The notes under the pieces were generated by a model. That model worked only from the letters and a program-made list of their open reading frames with translations, made no database searches and was not told the DNA's origin. DNA of 64,000 nucleotides from Adineta ricciae. Lineage: Eukaryota > Rotifera > Eurotatoria > Adinetida > Adinetidae. A program made the translations under genes and the position numbers. The stretch lies in the NCBI GenBank assembly GCA_905250025.1, contig CAJNOJ010000209.1, forward strand, positions 62,001-126,000, in the 5' to 3' direction. Below, piece after piece: positions 1 through 10,631 of the stretch; the first letter of the stretch is position 1; each line of letters begins with the position of its first letter.

Positions 1-151
1 CGAAAAGATTCTCCAGAAAGATCAGCGATACTTTCTGTTAGACTCCGAGCCCGAAGAACGCTCGAGAATTCTGATGAATTACATTCGTGAACTTGATAAA
101 CGCGGCACACCACCTCCGCCAACAGCGACAGTCGATCGACGTAAACTTTGA
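1..151 (+). CDS. TCERG1: Transcription elongation regulator 1 (TCERG1/CA150), C-terminal end, 5' truncated by the window
   Basis: The reading frame enters at base 2 and stops at the TGA at 149-151, leaving the last 49 residues. The motifs RYFLLDSEPEERSRIL, then RELDKRGTPPPPTATVDRR, match the end of the last FF domain and the Pro-rich tail of animal TCERG1, whose human form ends in a DLDRRGPPPPPTAS-type tail. TCERG1 is a nuclear WW/FF-domain protein that binds the phosphorylated RNA polymerase II C-terminal domain and links elongation with splicing. Only the tail is visible, so nothing can be said about the WW domains. An AATAAA signal lies at 262-267. The gene converges with the minus-strand aldolase. 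Confidence 0.75.
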   Translation, partial: EKILQKDQRYFLLDSEPEERSRILMNYIRELDKRGTPPPPTATVDRRKL

Positions 152-716
152 TAGAAATTCTTCTTCTCACTATTCTTGTTGTTTTACTTTGTAATATTTG
201 TTTTTCCTCTCTGTATCAACACAGATGATCTGTGTTCTTGTTGATCTAACTGAACATGAGCAATAAAATGAAAACAGAAATAGACAAAAGACAAACGCTG
301 GGAATGATTTGTCTATAAATGAAATCTATTCTTGGATAATTGAATGGAAGTTTTCAGCCAGACAACAATGGAAAGCTATGGTTGAGTTTTTTCAGTCCTC
401 GGAGAAACCATTGTGTCGCGAAAGTTTAAGCAGTTCATACCTTTGAATTGAAGAGCTCATTTAGTTTTTACTGTGAACTTACTGACAGCTATTTTTGACA
501 TCTCCTAACGATTTCAAAATAGAATCGATTACTATAAGTTAGTCAGTTCAGTTGAGGGAAATCAAGTTGAACACGAGGAAATTGTCGAATGACATCTGTC
601 TCAAACAATGAAACATATAATATGTTTCTCCCTCAATGACATACTGAGCTGATTCCCATGATACAAAACTATCTAGAGTCGAAGCAAGTACAATATTTCT
701 ACTCTCTGCCTCGGTG

Positions 717-932
717 TCAGCGTAGTGTATAATGACCATTATAAGCTGATTTTCGTTTGTGTTTATGGATCAATTGACAAAATAGAAAGGCTACAATCAT
801 CAAAGTACTCGAAACCATGAGAAAGACAAATATTAATACGAACAACGCATGACAGTAGTTTTCCTGCTTCTGATTATTAATACTTATATGCTGGACTACA
901 TGAAGATGTTTTTCTTTAGCTTCATTTGACAT
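717..932 (-). CDS. Possible small single-pass membrane protein overlapping the aldolase stop codon
   Basis: A 71-codon ORF starts at an ATG that overlaps the last codons of the aldolase gene in another frame. It has a polar N-terminal half and one strongly hydrophobic segment of about 24 residues (ALFVLIFVFLMVSSTLMIVA), followed by a basic tail (HKHKRK). I recognise no family. It could be an alternative 3' exon of the aldolase gene (a GT..AG pair of about 40 nt would fuse it in frame after residue GEY), an independent small gene, or chance. The rest of 152-921 shows nothing else I can support. Confidence 0.22.
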   Translation of the reverse strand: MSNEAKEKHLHVVQHISINNQKQENYCHALFVLIFVFLMVSSTLMIVAFLFCQLIHKHKRKSAYNGHYTLR

Positions 933-2335
933 ATTCTCCTTTAGAAGCAAGAGCATTGACTTGAGCGCGTTTAAGAAAACTCTCTTGTGCATTTACTTCG
1001 TTCTCTCGTTTTCCACTCCATGCTTTCAATGCTAAATACAGCAACAATTACTATCCAAGCATATAAAACCAAAAGACTATCGAAACCTGATGTTTGCAAT
1101 GCTCGTCCGTAGCTAAATGTTAATATCCAAGGACATTTCTCTTGATAGACAGGTCGATTCAATTCATTCAGATTGTTTGTCGCATCTTCTTCCGATTGAC
1201 CACCACTAAGAAAGATCTACGCGAGAAACAAATTTCACACAAGATTTCATCTTCTTCCTTCTCACATACAATTCCTCCGAGTGCTGCCGGGCATGTTCGG
1301 GTTAGTGCAGTAATTGTTGCCAAAGCTCGAAAAAGTTAAGAAATAGAATGAGAAGGAAAGCACATGGTAGCTTGCTCTTTGATTTACCAATATCAGCACA
1401 TTTGTCTTTCTTTTTCGCTTGACGTCCGCATGTAACCATATTCTGCAAAGCGAATTCGCTTTTTCCAAATAAAATTTGTGTATCATGACTCACGGTTTTG
1501 AGTACACAACCCTCGAGATAGACATCGTAATCAGACAAAGCTTTAAATATTGAGGAGAGTACTTTCTCTAAAGCGCACTGACATGCGTATATATCATGAT
1601 CACCATCGGAAATAACTTCTGATTGAATGACAGGAACTAAACCTTGGAGAATACAAAATGATTGATTCAATTTATTTTCTTTGCCTAAGAATGCCTTTTG
1701 TTTGACAGATTGATGCATATCGTGCGAGAATTATCGCGTTATTTTCAATGGCTATGTCTGTTGGTTGATCGTAAGCTTCATTTATGTGGAACACACAACG
1801 CCATTTAGCGAATCGAGCTCCGCAATTAAAACTTCAAGCTCGATGCGTAGCCTTTCGTTATCACTAGGAAATTTTTCACTTACAAATCTTCACATCGCTT
1901 TTCTAAGTCATCAAAACCTAGTGTGGTTGTTTCATTTGTATTTATTGTTAATGATTCTAAACCCTATAGAGCAAAGTGTTTCTCATTGATTTTCACTCCT
2001 CGTCTAGTTACTCGATCGAGCTTAATACCAGTGAGTATTCCGTTCTGAACAAGTACCATTGGAAATGGTATTGAACTATCCGTACTTTGATTAAATGTTT
2101 CTTCATGCATAAGAATTCCACTTAGATATTGTTGAATGTCAGGCGTTGTAAATAATAACTGTCGATAGATTCGACGGTGTTCCGCGGTGTTTTCCACGTT
2201 AATTGACTGAAATCGTTTAACTATCGACGATGGATTTTCATCTGCTGCTAGAATACCTTTCCCTCGTTGGACGAGTAGATTGACATTTGTTACTAACATC
2301 TTTCGCAATGTTTCATTTAGAAATAGATGCGTCAT
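922..2335 (-). CDS. Fructose-bisphosphate aldolase, class I (divergent)
   Basis: This is the glycolytic enzyme that splits fructose 1,6-bisphosphate through a Schiff base on a lysine. Seven introns are inferred from homology: 1964-2011, 1832-1883, 1643-1694, 1443-1493, 1326-1387, 1217-1269 and 1032-1086. Splicing gives about 346 residues. Family motifs appear in order: [37 protein letters not shown], the Schiff-base lysine in [22 protein letters not shown] and FSYGRALQ. Odd points: the intron at 1643-1694 starts with GC; the pair of acidic residues in the VEPE motif reads IQSE, so one catalytic Glu (Glu187 of muscle aldolase, by eye) is Gln; and the model stops about 20 residues early, without the conserved C-terminal Tyr. 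It may be a diverged or failing paralogue. Confidence 0.85.
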
Positions 2336-3919
2336 TTATGTTCTTTTAACTAATACAAGAAAGATCAATAAACAGCGCTTTTCTCAATTAAGGCGCCATT
2401 TGTTTTTTTCGAGCTCTCGATGACTTTGACATAACTCCAGATCGCATACTGATGTCAAGGTCAATGTGAAATACGAATTCAAACATCTTGCCCTAGTTCA
2501 ATTTTCCAACGTCGATAATATAATCCGAGAAGAGACACCAGGCCACGATACTTATCTCTAATCGTATTACAATCTAAATGAATTCCGGTCGAGTTTCAAT
2601 CAAAAAAGGAAAAACTCGAAACTTATCTTTGCATATTTTATCAAGCAATATTAATTGCTCATTGAGATGAGTTGAATTAGAAAATGACGACAGTAATTCT
2701 ATCGACGTTGTCAATTGAAGATACATGAATAGCCGAGTATTTCTTCTCTTCTCATTTCAGGAATATCCTCGGACATACAACGGAATGAACTGCGTGCTGG
2801 AATCGCTTGGAACTATCAAGAGAAATCGATTTTCGATGATGATGATATTTGTAATCAACAATCTCATGCTCGTTATATTGAATGTTTTTGTCAACATCGA
2901 CAAGAATAACATTCCTAAGTAGAATTCAATGTATTGTCGACATCTGTGAATATAGTTGGGATACCCTTCGGAATAAAACGGCAAATGAGAGTATCCTGAA
3001 AAATAAAAACCGGAAAGAAGATGATGATGGAGTAGAAAGCGAAGAATTCTATCGTGATCGAAACGAGGCTTTAACTTGCTGGTTTCTTAATCAATTAACT
3101 TTGTTTCTCTTTCCATCTCCATGGGAAAGCTAGCTAATAAACAAGTGAAAAATGAACGGGATAATGATATGTAAGTAAATGTTAGACAAACAAAGCTCTC
3201 GTTGGCGATCGGAACGTTCTTAGCATATGAATCAACAAGTGAAATAGAACTACTCGAGAAAAACGATAATTGTTGAATGGAAATCGACTTCTTCCATGAA
3301 CCAAACGCTGTTTTTGCGTTGGTAAACTGTTCGGCATTTTGAATAGTAATCAAATTATAACTAAATGTTATCGAAACAAAATGTAAGATGTTTATCTAAA
3401 GATGCTGTTTCATTGTTATGTGGATTAATGCTAATCAATGGCATTAGTATTACTAGGAAAAAGAGACGAAAAAAGCAAGCTTTTATCCTTTTATCTATGC
3501 TACTTCGTTGTCTCTCTTTTTTTTTCACTTTTTCTTTCTTGTCTTAGTTGTTGTCATCCAGCTCGAGCTGTCTTTCTTTTTCTTTATTAAACCACTGGAT
3601 ATAGAATAGTATATGATGTCGAATCAGGCATATGATACGCTAGAATAAGAAGAAAAAGAGAAACAAAAAAAAATCGAGAGAAAAGGTTTCTGAATGCATT
3701 TCTGATTATTACTCATAGTTGCTTCTCTCTATATCTCTGTATGTTCTCCTTCACTCTCTCTCTCTCTCTCTCTCTCCGTCATCTTCGTTAGTTTACTAGT
3801 GACAAGTAAAGAAATAGGAAACAAGCAAATATAGTGCTAATGATAAAGCAGTTAAGACAAACAATTCTATAGATATATACAATCTAACGGGTGCCAACCA
3901 GTCGATCAGCTTTTGTTCT
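2336..3919. other. Intergenic stretch with one unexplained open segment and a CT microsatellite
   Basis: No complete gene is supported here. At 2761 a good splice acceptor (ttctcatttcag) opens a plus-strand frame of 47 codons ending at 2905 (ISSDIQRNELRAGIAWNYQE at its start), which looks coding-like by composition but matches no family I know. Further open sequence follows at 2985-3133 in another frame, rich in Asp/Glu. No exon chain could be built. From about 3500 the sequence becomes pyrimidine-rich, with a perfect (CT)n run at 3754-3776, probably part of the promoter region of the arrestin-like gene. Confidence 0.3.
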
Positions 3920-5026
3920 ATGGGTAATACGAATGCGAACAGCAACGCTCCACCATCTCCTGGTCGATGGACCAATAGTGGACAGGACGCAGCATCCAAG
4001 CAAATCCATATTCGTACGGATCAAGCCAACGGATTTTACTTTACCGGCGAGCTTCTAACTGGCTCAGTTGAAATTCCAGTGACATATTTTCAAAGTTATC
4101 TAAACAATAAAAACCATCGTAAAGCACCTAATACACTCATTCACCAATTATTATCGAATGACATTGTAATCGAACTTGTTGGCGATGCAATCTACTCTGC
4201 TGAAGTGGATGCAGCAGCAGATAGTGACGGACATTCTCAGCATCAAGTTAATGTCTGTCGGCAACGTTGTTTTGTGACACTTAATCAAGATAGTGAAAGG
4301 CAATCGACACCAAGTACTAATCAAAATGAGACATCATTTGATCAAACGACAACAACAACACCAGTAGCACGTAGTAGCGATATCCAAACATCAGCATTAC
4401 CAACGGCAATCAAAGGTACATTTCAATTACAAATACCAGATGATCTTCCTCCATCGTTACTCAATAATCGACCACCATCCGTGAGCTATACCCTCGAATT
4501 AAATCTCTCCTCAAGTCGCTACCGTTATCAAATACTTCTCGTCCTCAGCTCAAAAGGTCCCATACCACATCCGATGACAAATGTCGAGTTGAATAACAAC
4601 GCAATTAATCAGCATAATATCCATTTACAAGCGTCAACTACAAAACGATTCTATCGGCCCGGCGAACAAATATTGGTTCGCTTAAACTATTTGAATCCAC
4701 ATCAACGTTTGATTCGTTCAATAACCGTTACATTGATACAGTTCTATCGTGTACATAACGATCAATATCGCTTACAATTGGATGGTAAGGAATGGACATT
4801 TGATCTGGCAACAATGTCGCCTCAACGCGAATGGATTGGTGAAACACTTCTACAATTGCCATATCAACCATTGCAAGCATCTTATTCAAATCAATCTGTT
4901 GGTACCACTCAACGAATTGAATGTGAATTAGATTACAGAATATTAATTGAATTGAATGAGAAAAAAGGCGATGATATACATCTTCTCTTACCATCAATTC
5001 TTGTTACATATCAAAAAGGAACATAA
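3920..5026 (+). CDS. Arrestin-fold protein (alpha-arrestin/ARRDC-like)
   Basis: A single-exon gene of 368 codons. Residues about 27-50 (SKQIHIRTDQANGFYFTGEL, then LTGSVEIPV) fit the first strands of the arrestin N-domain, where family members read 'ld.....yypGe.v.G.v.i'. A Thr/Gln-rich low-complexity loop sits at about 120-160. From about 165 to the end the pattern of an arrestin C-domain appears (FRPGE-like FYRPGEQILVRLNY, later ELDYRILIEL). Alpha-arrestins are cytosolic adaptors that bring ubiquitin ligases and trafficking machinery to membrane proteins. I see no PPxY motif, which most ARRDC proteins use to bind NEDD4 ligases. The N-terminus MGNTNA could be N-myristoylated. AATAAA lies at 5103-5108. 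Confidence 0.7.
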   Translation: MGNTNANSNAPPSPGRWTNSGQDAASKQIHIRTDQANGFYFTGELLTGSVEIPVTYFQSYLNNKNHRKAPNTLIHQLLSNDIVIELVGDAIYSAEVDAAADSDGHSQHQVNVCRQRCFVTLNQDSERQSTPSTNQNETSFDQTTTTTPVARSSDIQTSALPTAIKGTFQLQIPDDLPPSLLNNRPPSVSYTLELNLSSSRYRYQILLVLSSKGPIPHPMTNVELNNNAINQHNIHLQASTTKRFYRPGEQILVRLNYLNPHQRLIRSITVTLIQFYRVHNDQYRLQLDGKEWTFDLATMSPQREWIGETLLQLPYQPLQASYSNQSVGTTQRIECELDYRILIELNEKKGDDIHLLLPSILVTYQKGT

Positions 5027-5668
5027 ACAATGATAGTTGAATATGCTGAAACATTGAATAGACGTTTATTTTGTTTGTGTCGAGAAAGCATTCATCTATC
5101 ATAATAAATCATATTGTAATTTTCAATGTTTCTTTTATGATTAGTTTCATAATGATCAAATAAAATCTAACATCTGTTCGATTGTTGTGTCTTCTGTTTT
5201 GCAATCTTAATCAACAATACATACATTTATTATATATGAAATATTACATGCGAAAAGAACTACTAGACTGCGTAGGTCTTCGCCATCCTTCATTTTTATT
5301 CTTTTCATACCTGTGCACAGCAGTCTCACTGATTTTCTCTCTCTCCCCTTTTGCTCCCTCTCGCCGTTCTTTCTTGTTACTCTTTATACACACACACACA
5401 CATACGTATATATATATACGATGGTTGTTCTGTCTGTGACAAAAACTATTGAAAAAAAAACGCGACAGAGAAGTTTCGTAGGTGTACATATTGAAGAATA
5501 GAACAACATTCGTGCATGCACCATCTAAGTTCGTTGTTTGACGACGACAACGGCAAGAAGAAAAAAGAGAGAACATTAGCAATTCTATTTCCATCGAAAA
5601 CAATGCATTGATTGACTCATAGCATTCTTCGATTTGAAAGTTTGTCGACGAAAAGCACAAATTTGAAT
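5027..5668. repeat. Intergenic region with CA/TA microsatellite
   Basis: Between the arrestin-like gene and the CABIT gene lie two possible polyadenylation signals (5103 and about 5158), a (CA)n run at 5388-5402 followed by an alternating TA run at about 5406-5418, and a pyrimidine-rich stretch. No coding sequence is supported. The frame open upstream of 5669 has no ATG. Confidence 0.5.
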
Positions 5669-7872
5669 ATGCATTATCTATTAAACGATCAAAGTTATTA
5701 TTTTCCATCCTCCAATGACCAATCTTATCCATTGCAACAATTCCTCCAGAATATGAATTCTAGTTTTCCAATTATTGTACGAATTTCATCATCAAATATT
5801 CACGAGCGATCAATAAAACATTTCCTGTCCAGAAACATTCCTTTATTATTACTGACTACTCATCAATTTCAATCCATTCTCTCCGAATACCATTGTTCAA
5901 ACGAGGGAAAACATCGATCAAGTATCAGTCATGGAAAGCATCTGATTAAAAAATCAACGAAGCTTCGTACAATGAAGAACCTGTCCAAGTCACTTGTTAC
6001 AATTGCGACCTCGAGTGGCCGAGATGGAAATACTGATGATACGAATGATGATTACGATGTGGATGCGTTCAATACTCGAACGATTGCTCGAAATTTAAAT
6101 AAAAAACGTTCGAATGTTGTTCCGCTTTGTCGAATTCCACTGTCTTATCCTCAATATTTCGAATTATTGAATGAAAATGATCAAGCCATTGAGCCATTCC
6201 ATCGAATATCCGATTTATTGATTATTGAATACCAAAATGATGAACAAAATCGGAAAGTACGTACGGAAAAATGGCCTCGAACATTTTTTCTTCGAAGTAC
6301 ATGTCAAATGTTTACAAAACGTTCTGTTCCGGATGACGGCAAACTTTCTGGTAGCGCCGATTCATGTTACGGTTCATTATCCGACCTCGATCCTCAAAAA
6401 ACACCGCTAATTCTCAACGATGAAAAACAACTTCTTCAACCTGGGCAAGTCATCACAATTCTAAGTACATGTTTAGCATATCGTAGTCCTACAGGTGACC
6501 ACGAATCACCCAAGTCGGATTCGTCGACCTCTCAATCGTCAACAACATCATGGTTACGAACAAAATCTCGATTTTTCTTTCCTCGCAAAAAACTTCAACA
6601 ACCATCAGTGAATCCTTCGGCAATGACTACCTCAACAAGAAACATTTATGATGTACCAAAAATCTCTCAGTCGTATTTGAAATGTCAAACAGAACAAGGT
6701 GATATTGTCTACATATCAATCGACGAAACGGGTCTTTTTAGTCCCGTCTACACTCCAAAGCGACGATATAGTTTCATGTTTGATCCTGACAACGTCGATG
6801 TGTCAGGTGTTTTTCAATTAAAGCAACTCCTGTCCAATTTCCGTTTTCCAATTTCCGTTCGTTTGCTCAATCATTCCGTTACATTTGATCATATCTATTC
6901 TTCATCAAAAACAATCCTCTCTGAAACGCCCTTATCTTCGTCAACTAAATTCCGTTTGTTATTACCATACACCGAACAAGTCATTTTTGCATGTCCTTTA
7001 ATCATTCCATCCTCGCTGAAATCTCATACAGTTATCATTCCAATACCGATCGATAGTGAAATTGAAGTTCAGCGTTGTATAAACATGCACGAGATCACGA
7101 AAACTAAATCTTACCAACGATTACTCGACAAATGCTCAGAAATCATCAATCAGTATCAAACTGAACTTTCGTACATACATTTTCCACTTGTTTTAAGCAC
7201 GCCAAGCAAAATAAAATCCTCACAAAAGGATGCACTGTTTAAAAAACGCTCTCAATCCGAACCGCACATTGATATTCATCCAACGGAGCTCAGTAGAGGC
7301 ACATTTCGCAAATCATACGATATGCTTAGCTATGATGAAGATCATCAACTGGATCCGATGCCAAAAGATCCTGATCAAACAGAGAAAGTCGTCAAACAAT
7401 CAAGTTATTATTCGAAAATTAAAATTGATAAACCAAGAAAAAATTCTCGGCAACAAGAATGTGATTCTGATGATGAAAACTATCACGAAGTAGATCAGAT
7501 CTATGATTATATACGCTCAGGAGACGTGACGATCGATGTACAAAAAATTCAAGCGAAAGAACAAGCATTGAACGCCAGATCGAATCAGATGGAAAACATT
7601 TCGCGCGTTTGTGTCTCAGCTGTTCTAAACGTACCGAATACAACCACAAAAGTAAGAAGGAAGTCAACAGGAACATGTTCTCATCATCATTTGATACATT
7701 TTAGAGCCCAAGGAAACAATTATCATCAAAATGTAATAGCGCAGAAGGACTGGAATTTCAACAATTTCCTTCGAATATGGATGATTCGCGACCAATAGAT
7801 ACTATACATGATCCAACCGATTCGTCAACGTTGAAACCCATTCTCCGAATGAGTAGAATTAACAAACATTGA
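5669..7872 (+). CDS. CABIT-domain adaptor protein, GAREM-like
   Basis: Two exons (5669-7651 and 7705-7872, joined across a 53-nt intron) encode about 716 residues. Without the intron the frame ends in an unlikely tail; with it the C-terminus is an ordinary polar sequence ending LRMSRINKH. The first half shows the CABIT pattern: YPLQQFLQ..FPIIVRISS, then RIPLSYPQYFELL, WPRTFFLRSTC and LQPGQVITILSTC. A second half follows with YLKCQTEQGDIVYISIDETG, GVFQLKQLLSNFRFPISVRLL and FRLLLPYTEQ. GAREM and THEMIS proteins are cytoplasmic adaptors in receptor-tyrosine-kinase and immune signalling. Possible SH2-docking tyrosines are visible (IYDVP; NYHEVDQIYDYI). I chose the first ATG in frame at 5669. A GAREM-type C-terminal SAM domain is not evident. 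Confidence 0.65.
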
Positions 7873-8417
7873 AAAAATGCTATCTGCAATACACATTTGT
7901 CCTCATGTATGAAAAACTGCGAAATTTATTTTCTCTAAGATATTTTAATAATAACAAACACGTATCTCTAACCTTCTTATCAAGTATAAGATAATTGAAG
8001 AGGCATAAAAGAGTTGATTCGTTTCGATTAAATCGAATGTACGATCACTAGTTCAAATTGAATCGACCTTGATCTCAAGGTGAGCATTTCTAATGAAGTA
8101 AACTCGATTGGGTCGTATTGATTGAAGCTCGCGGATATTTAGCAAACATTTTCATAAAATGCAAAGACATTTATTTAATTAGTCTCAGGACTAGACTTGA
8201 AGTGTATACGGATGAATCAGAGCATTCAAGGATGATCTTGTCGGATCATATATCTCTTAATTCTTTTCATGATTTGCACATATGCGTTTCATTCTCAGAA
8301 GACTAGAGGTTTATTCAAGGTGAATAATAACAGACGATTCAGTTTTATTTGACTGAAAATATTAGAATTGAAAAATTTTTTTCAGCAATAATGGAATAAA
8401 TATTGAAAATGTGCTGG
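7873..8417. other. Intergenic between convergent genes
   Basis: This stretch separates the 3' ends of the CABIT gene (plus) and pyridoxal kinase (minus). It is AT-rich, with no ORF resembling a protein on either strand and no RNA gene that I can recognise. Confidence 0.5.
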
Positions 8418-9849
8418 TTAATTGCTAAGATGTTTGTCATTAAGAACAGCATGAAAGAGAATGTCGCCACACTCTATGATTGCTTTACTTTCAATTAAAC
8501 ATAGTTCTCGTCCACATCGGTTATGCGTGTTAATCGGTTTGGATATTTCTAAAAGCGAGAAAATCGAACAAGTTCATGGAGAAAAGAGTTCGAAACGTAC
8601 CGATTGTTTTTCGTAGAATCTGATGAAGAATAGAAATGGATCGTTCACAAGCACGCTGGAATAGTTTACGATGATGCTGAGAATAGGAATATGTAGAATG
8701 AATTCACTTACGATTAGGTTATTCTCTTTATGAAACCAGGCGAGGATCAACGCGGAAAAAGAATCGCCAGTGCCGGTGAATGAACCTTCTAAATGTGGAA
8801 AGTCAATCTGGAATGTTTGATATTGATTATCTGAAAAGGAAATTTTCTGCATAGAAGATGATTTGTTGAAGAAGATTTTATCAACCTAGGAGTTGTGTGC
8901 TCGCTCGCATCTGTAACATTGTTTGATTACCACCTATTTTATCAGCTGATATACTCGAAATGATAATATGACTTGGACCCATTTTATGTAAGCTTCTTAA
9001 TGATTGCCAGATGACTTCTTCTTGATTTTCATCATTTCTATAGGCCAGTTCTTTTCCGATCAATACTCTACAAGAATAGATAGAAATCATCGGCTCTCGT
9101 CAGATAGGTTAATAACTACTCGATTTCAAAATCGTTCGGCGTAACGATGTCAGCCAACGGAAGTATTTCGTTTTTATACACTTCGATACACGATCGGTCA
9201 ACATACTGGAACAAATAACATAATCAAATCGAAAATTCAATGGCGGCTTACGAGTTTGTTATCATCACCAATCACCGGATCACAGACTATTTCAAAAAAG
9301 TGTCCTTTTTTCGAATTCTTTGCTTAGTTCATACATACTGTATTTGATATGAGCAGATTTTGATTTAATCAGACGAATGTATTTCGCAACTACATGTAAA
9401 AGTTCTCCTGAACCCATATAACCTACGGAAAGATGAGTTTGTTCAAAAATTAGAATAACAGAAGAATGTCTATACCGGTGAGAATGTAATCATATTCTAA
9501 TAGCTCGTTGATTAGTAGACCTTGAAAAATAGCTTCGAGTTCATCAGCAGTCAACCGACTTCCTTTTACTGTTTTATATCCTGAGTGAAGAACCGGAATT
9601 TGATAGGGGATTCATTGATGAAAAAGAGATCTGAACCTGTATGATTGGAAAAGTGAACCGAATTAATGATATCAACTTCAAAACCATAGAGCTGAAAAGA
9701 TTCACTGGTTAGATGGAAACCAGATTTTCGTTTTCAAGAAGCGTAAAAACCTGAAGAATAAAAGCTGCACACTTGTTGCCAACAAATCCATGGACAACAT
9801 GACTTTGAATCGATAAGACTCGCGGAATTCGATGGGATTCACTAGACAT
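8418..9849 (-). CDS. PDXK: Pyridoxal kinase
   Basis: This kinase phosphorylates pyridoxal, pyridoxine and pyridoxamine with ATP in the cytosol, the salvage route to vitamin B6 coenzyme. About ten short exons can be chained by homology. The start reads [21 protein letters not shown], with FVGNKCA following. Then come [19 protein letters not shown] (substrate pocket), a GYMGSGELL segment, [36 protein letters not shown], and the anion-hole and catalytic Asp motif [13 protein letters not shown]. The last two exons continue to [20 protein letters not shown]. All ribokinase-superfamily landmarks are present and every frame is open, so it looks functional. The human enzyme is 312 residues and this model is of similar size. 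It ends convergently with the CABIT gene. Confidence 0.9.
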
Positions 9850-10206
9850 ATTACAACTAATATCGAGTAATATTACGAAAATCAATCAATGAAATACAAC
9901 TACTAACATGTGTGAAGTGAATATAATATGGATCGAATGTCAATAAAGAAGAGGTCGCACTCGACTAGACAAGTGATTTGTGCTCGAGAAGTTTTTTTTC
10001 CTTTGATTCACCTGTTTGATAGGACAACAGAGAGACAAAGTCATAATTTATTATTAATTCATTTAAAACAAAGAGAAACACAGCACAACAACGAAAACAG
10101 ACATTCTCATTGACAAATATTGCCTAATCCTACCTACGAGTAATAACAATGAAAACATACAGATTCTTACTATTGTTCCAATGAGCCTAGGTGTCAAAAA
10201 AACTTC
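9850..10206. other. Intergenic
   Basis: AT-rich spacer between the pyridoxal kinase start and the insulin-like peptide stop, both on the minus strand. A plus-strand ORF here has no protein character. A TTAG-type acceptor a few bases upstream of the kinase ATG could be a trans-splice site. Confidence 0.4.
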
Positions 10207-10631
10207 TCAACAATATTTCAATAATGTTTTAAGTGTACACGCTTGAAGACAACAATCTCCAATCAATGTATTATTAAATTCTAAAGAAAATAACAACAAA
10301 TTTTGCAAATGTCAAAGACGATATCTAGTTCAAACTTACGTGCATAATCCGTGACTGATAACGTACGTGTGAATGGATCATCGTCAACAATCATTTGTCG
10401 TTTTTGATACGTGGAATCTGAGGACGATCGTTGTGTTTTCATTAACAATTGTCTTGCTCGATCACAAACCATATCAAGCATGCGCACTAGAGTTGGTCCA
10501 CAGAGTTTGATACTCGCTGGTTTATGTCTTGATGTATTGGGTCGTTTTCGACTTGTGACATTCTTTTCGTATGTTGAGGAAATGAATAAGATTGTTAAGA
10601 AACACAGCATGAGAAACGATGATCGAAGCAT
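10207..10631 (-). CDS. Insulin-like peptide precursor
   Basis: Two exons (10340-10631 and 10207-10280; 59-nt intron) encode about 121 residues. Order of parts: a hydrophobic signal peptide (residues 1-20, MLRSSFLMLCFLTILFISST); a B-chain motif KLCGPTLVRMLDMVC, with the insulin spacing Cys-11-Cys and Leu/Val in the right places; basic sites including QKR; and, in the second exon, the A-chain signature GDCCLQACTLKTLLKYC, which has the CC-3-C-8-C spacing and ends on Cys. All six cysteines of a standard insulin are present. The intron between B and A chains is usual for the family. Insulin-like peptides are secreted hormones acting on receptor tyrosine kinases. Whether this is insulin-, IGF- or relaxin-like cannot be told, since chain cleavage sites are only inferred. 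Confidence 0.85.

Noticed and set aside
1443..1493. In-frame insertion of 17 residues in aldolase between the Schiff-base Lys and NMVT
   Set aside because: The segment has GT..AG ends and typical intron length, and its removal restores the LLKPNMVT-type motif.
5244..5732. 162-codon minus-strand ORF over the CA/TA microsatellite
   Set aside because: Low-complexity composition and overlap with the CABIT start; no family resemblance.
6225..6410. ORFs in other frames inside the CABIT, ARIH1 and F-box genes
   Set aside because: Shadows of longer frames with recognisable domains.
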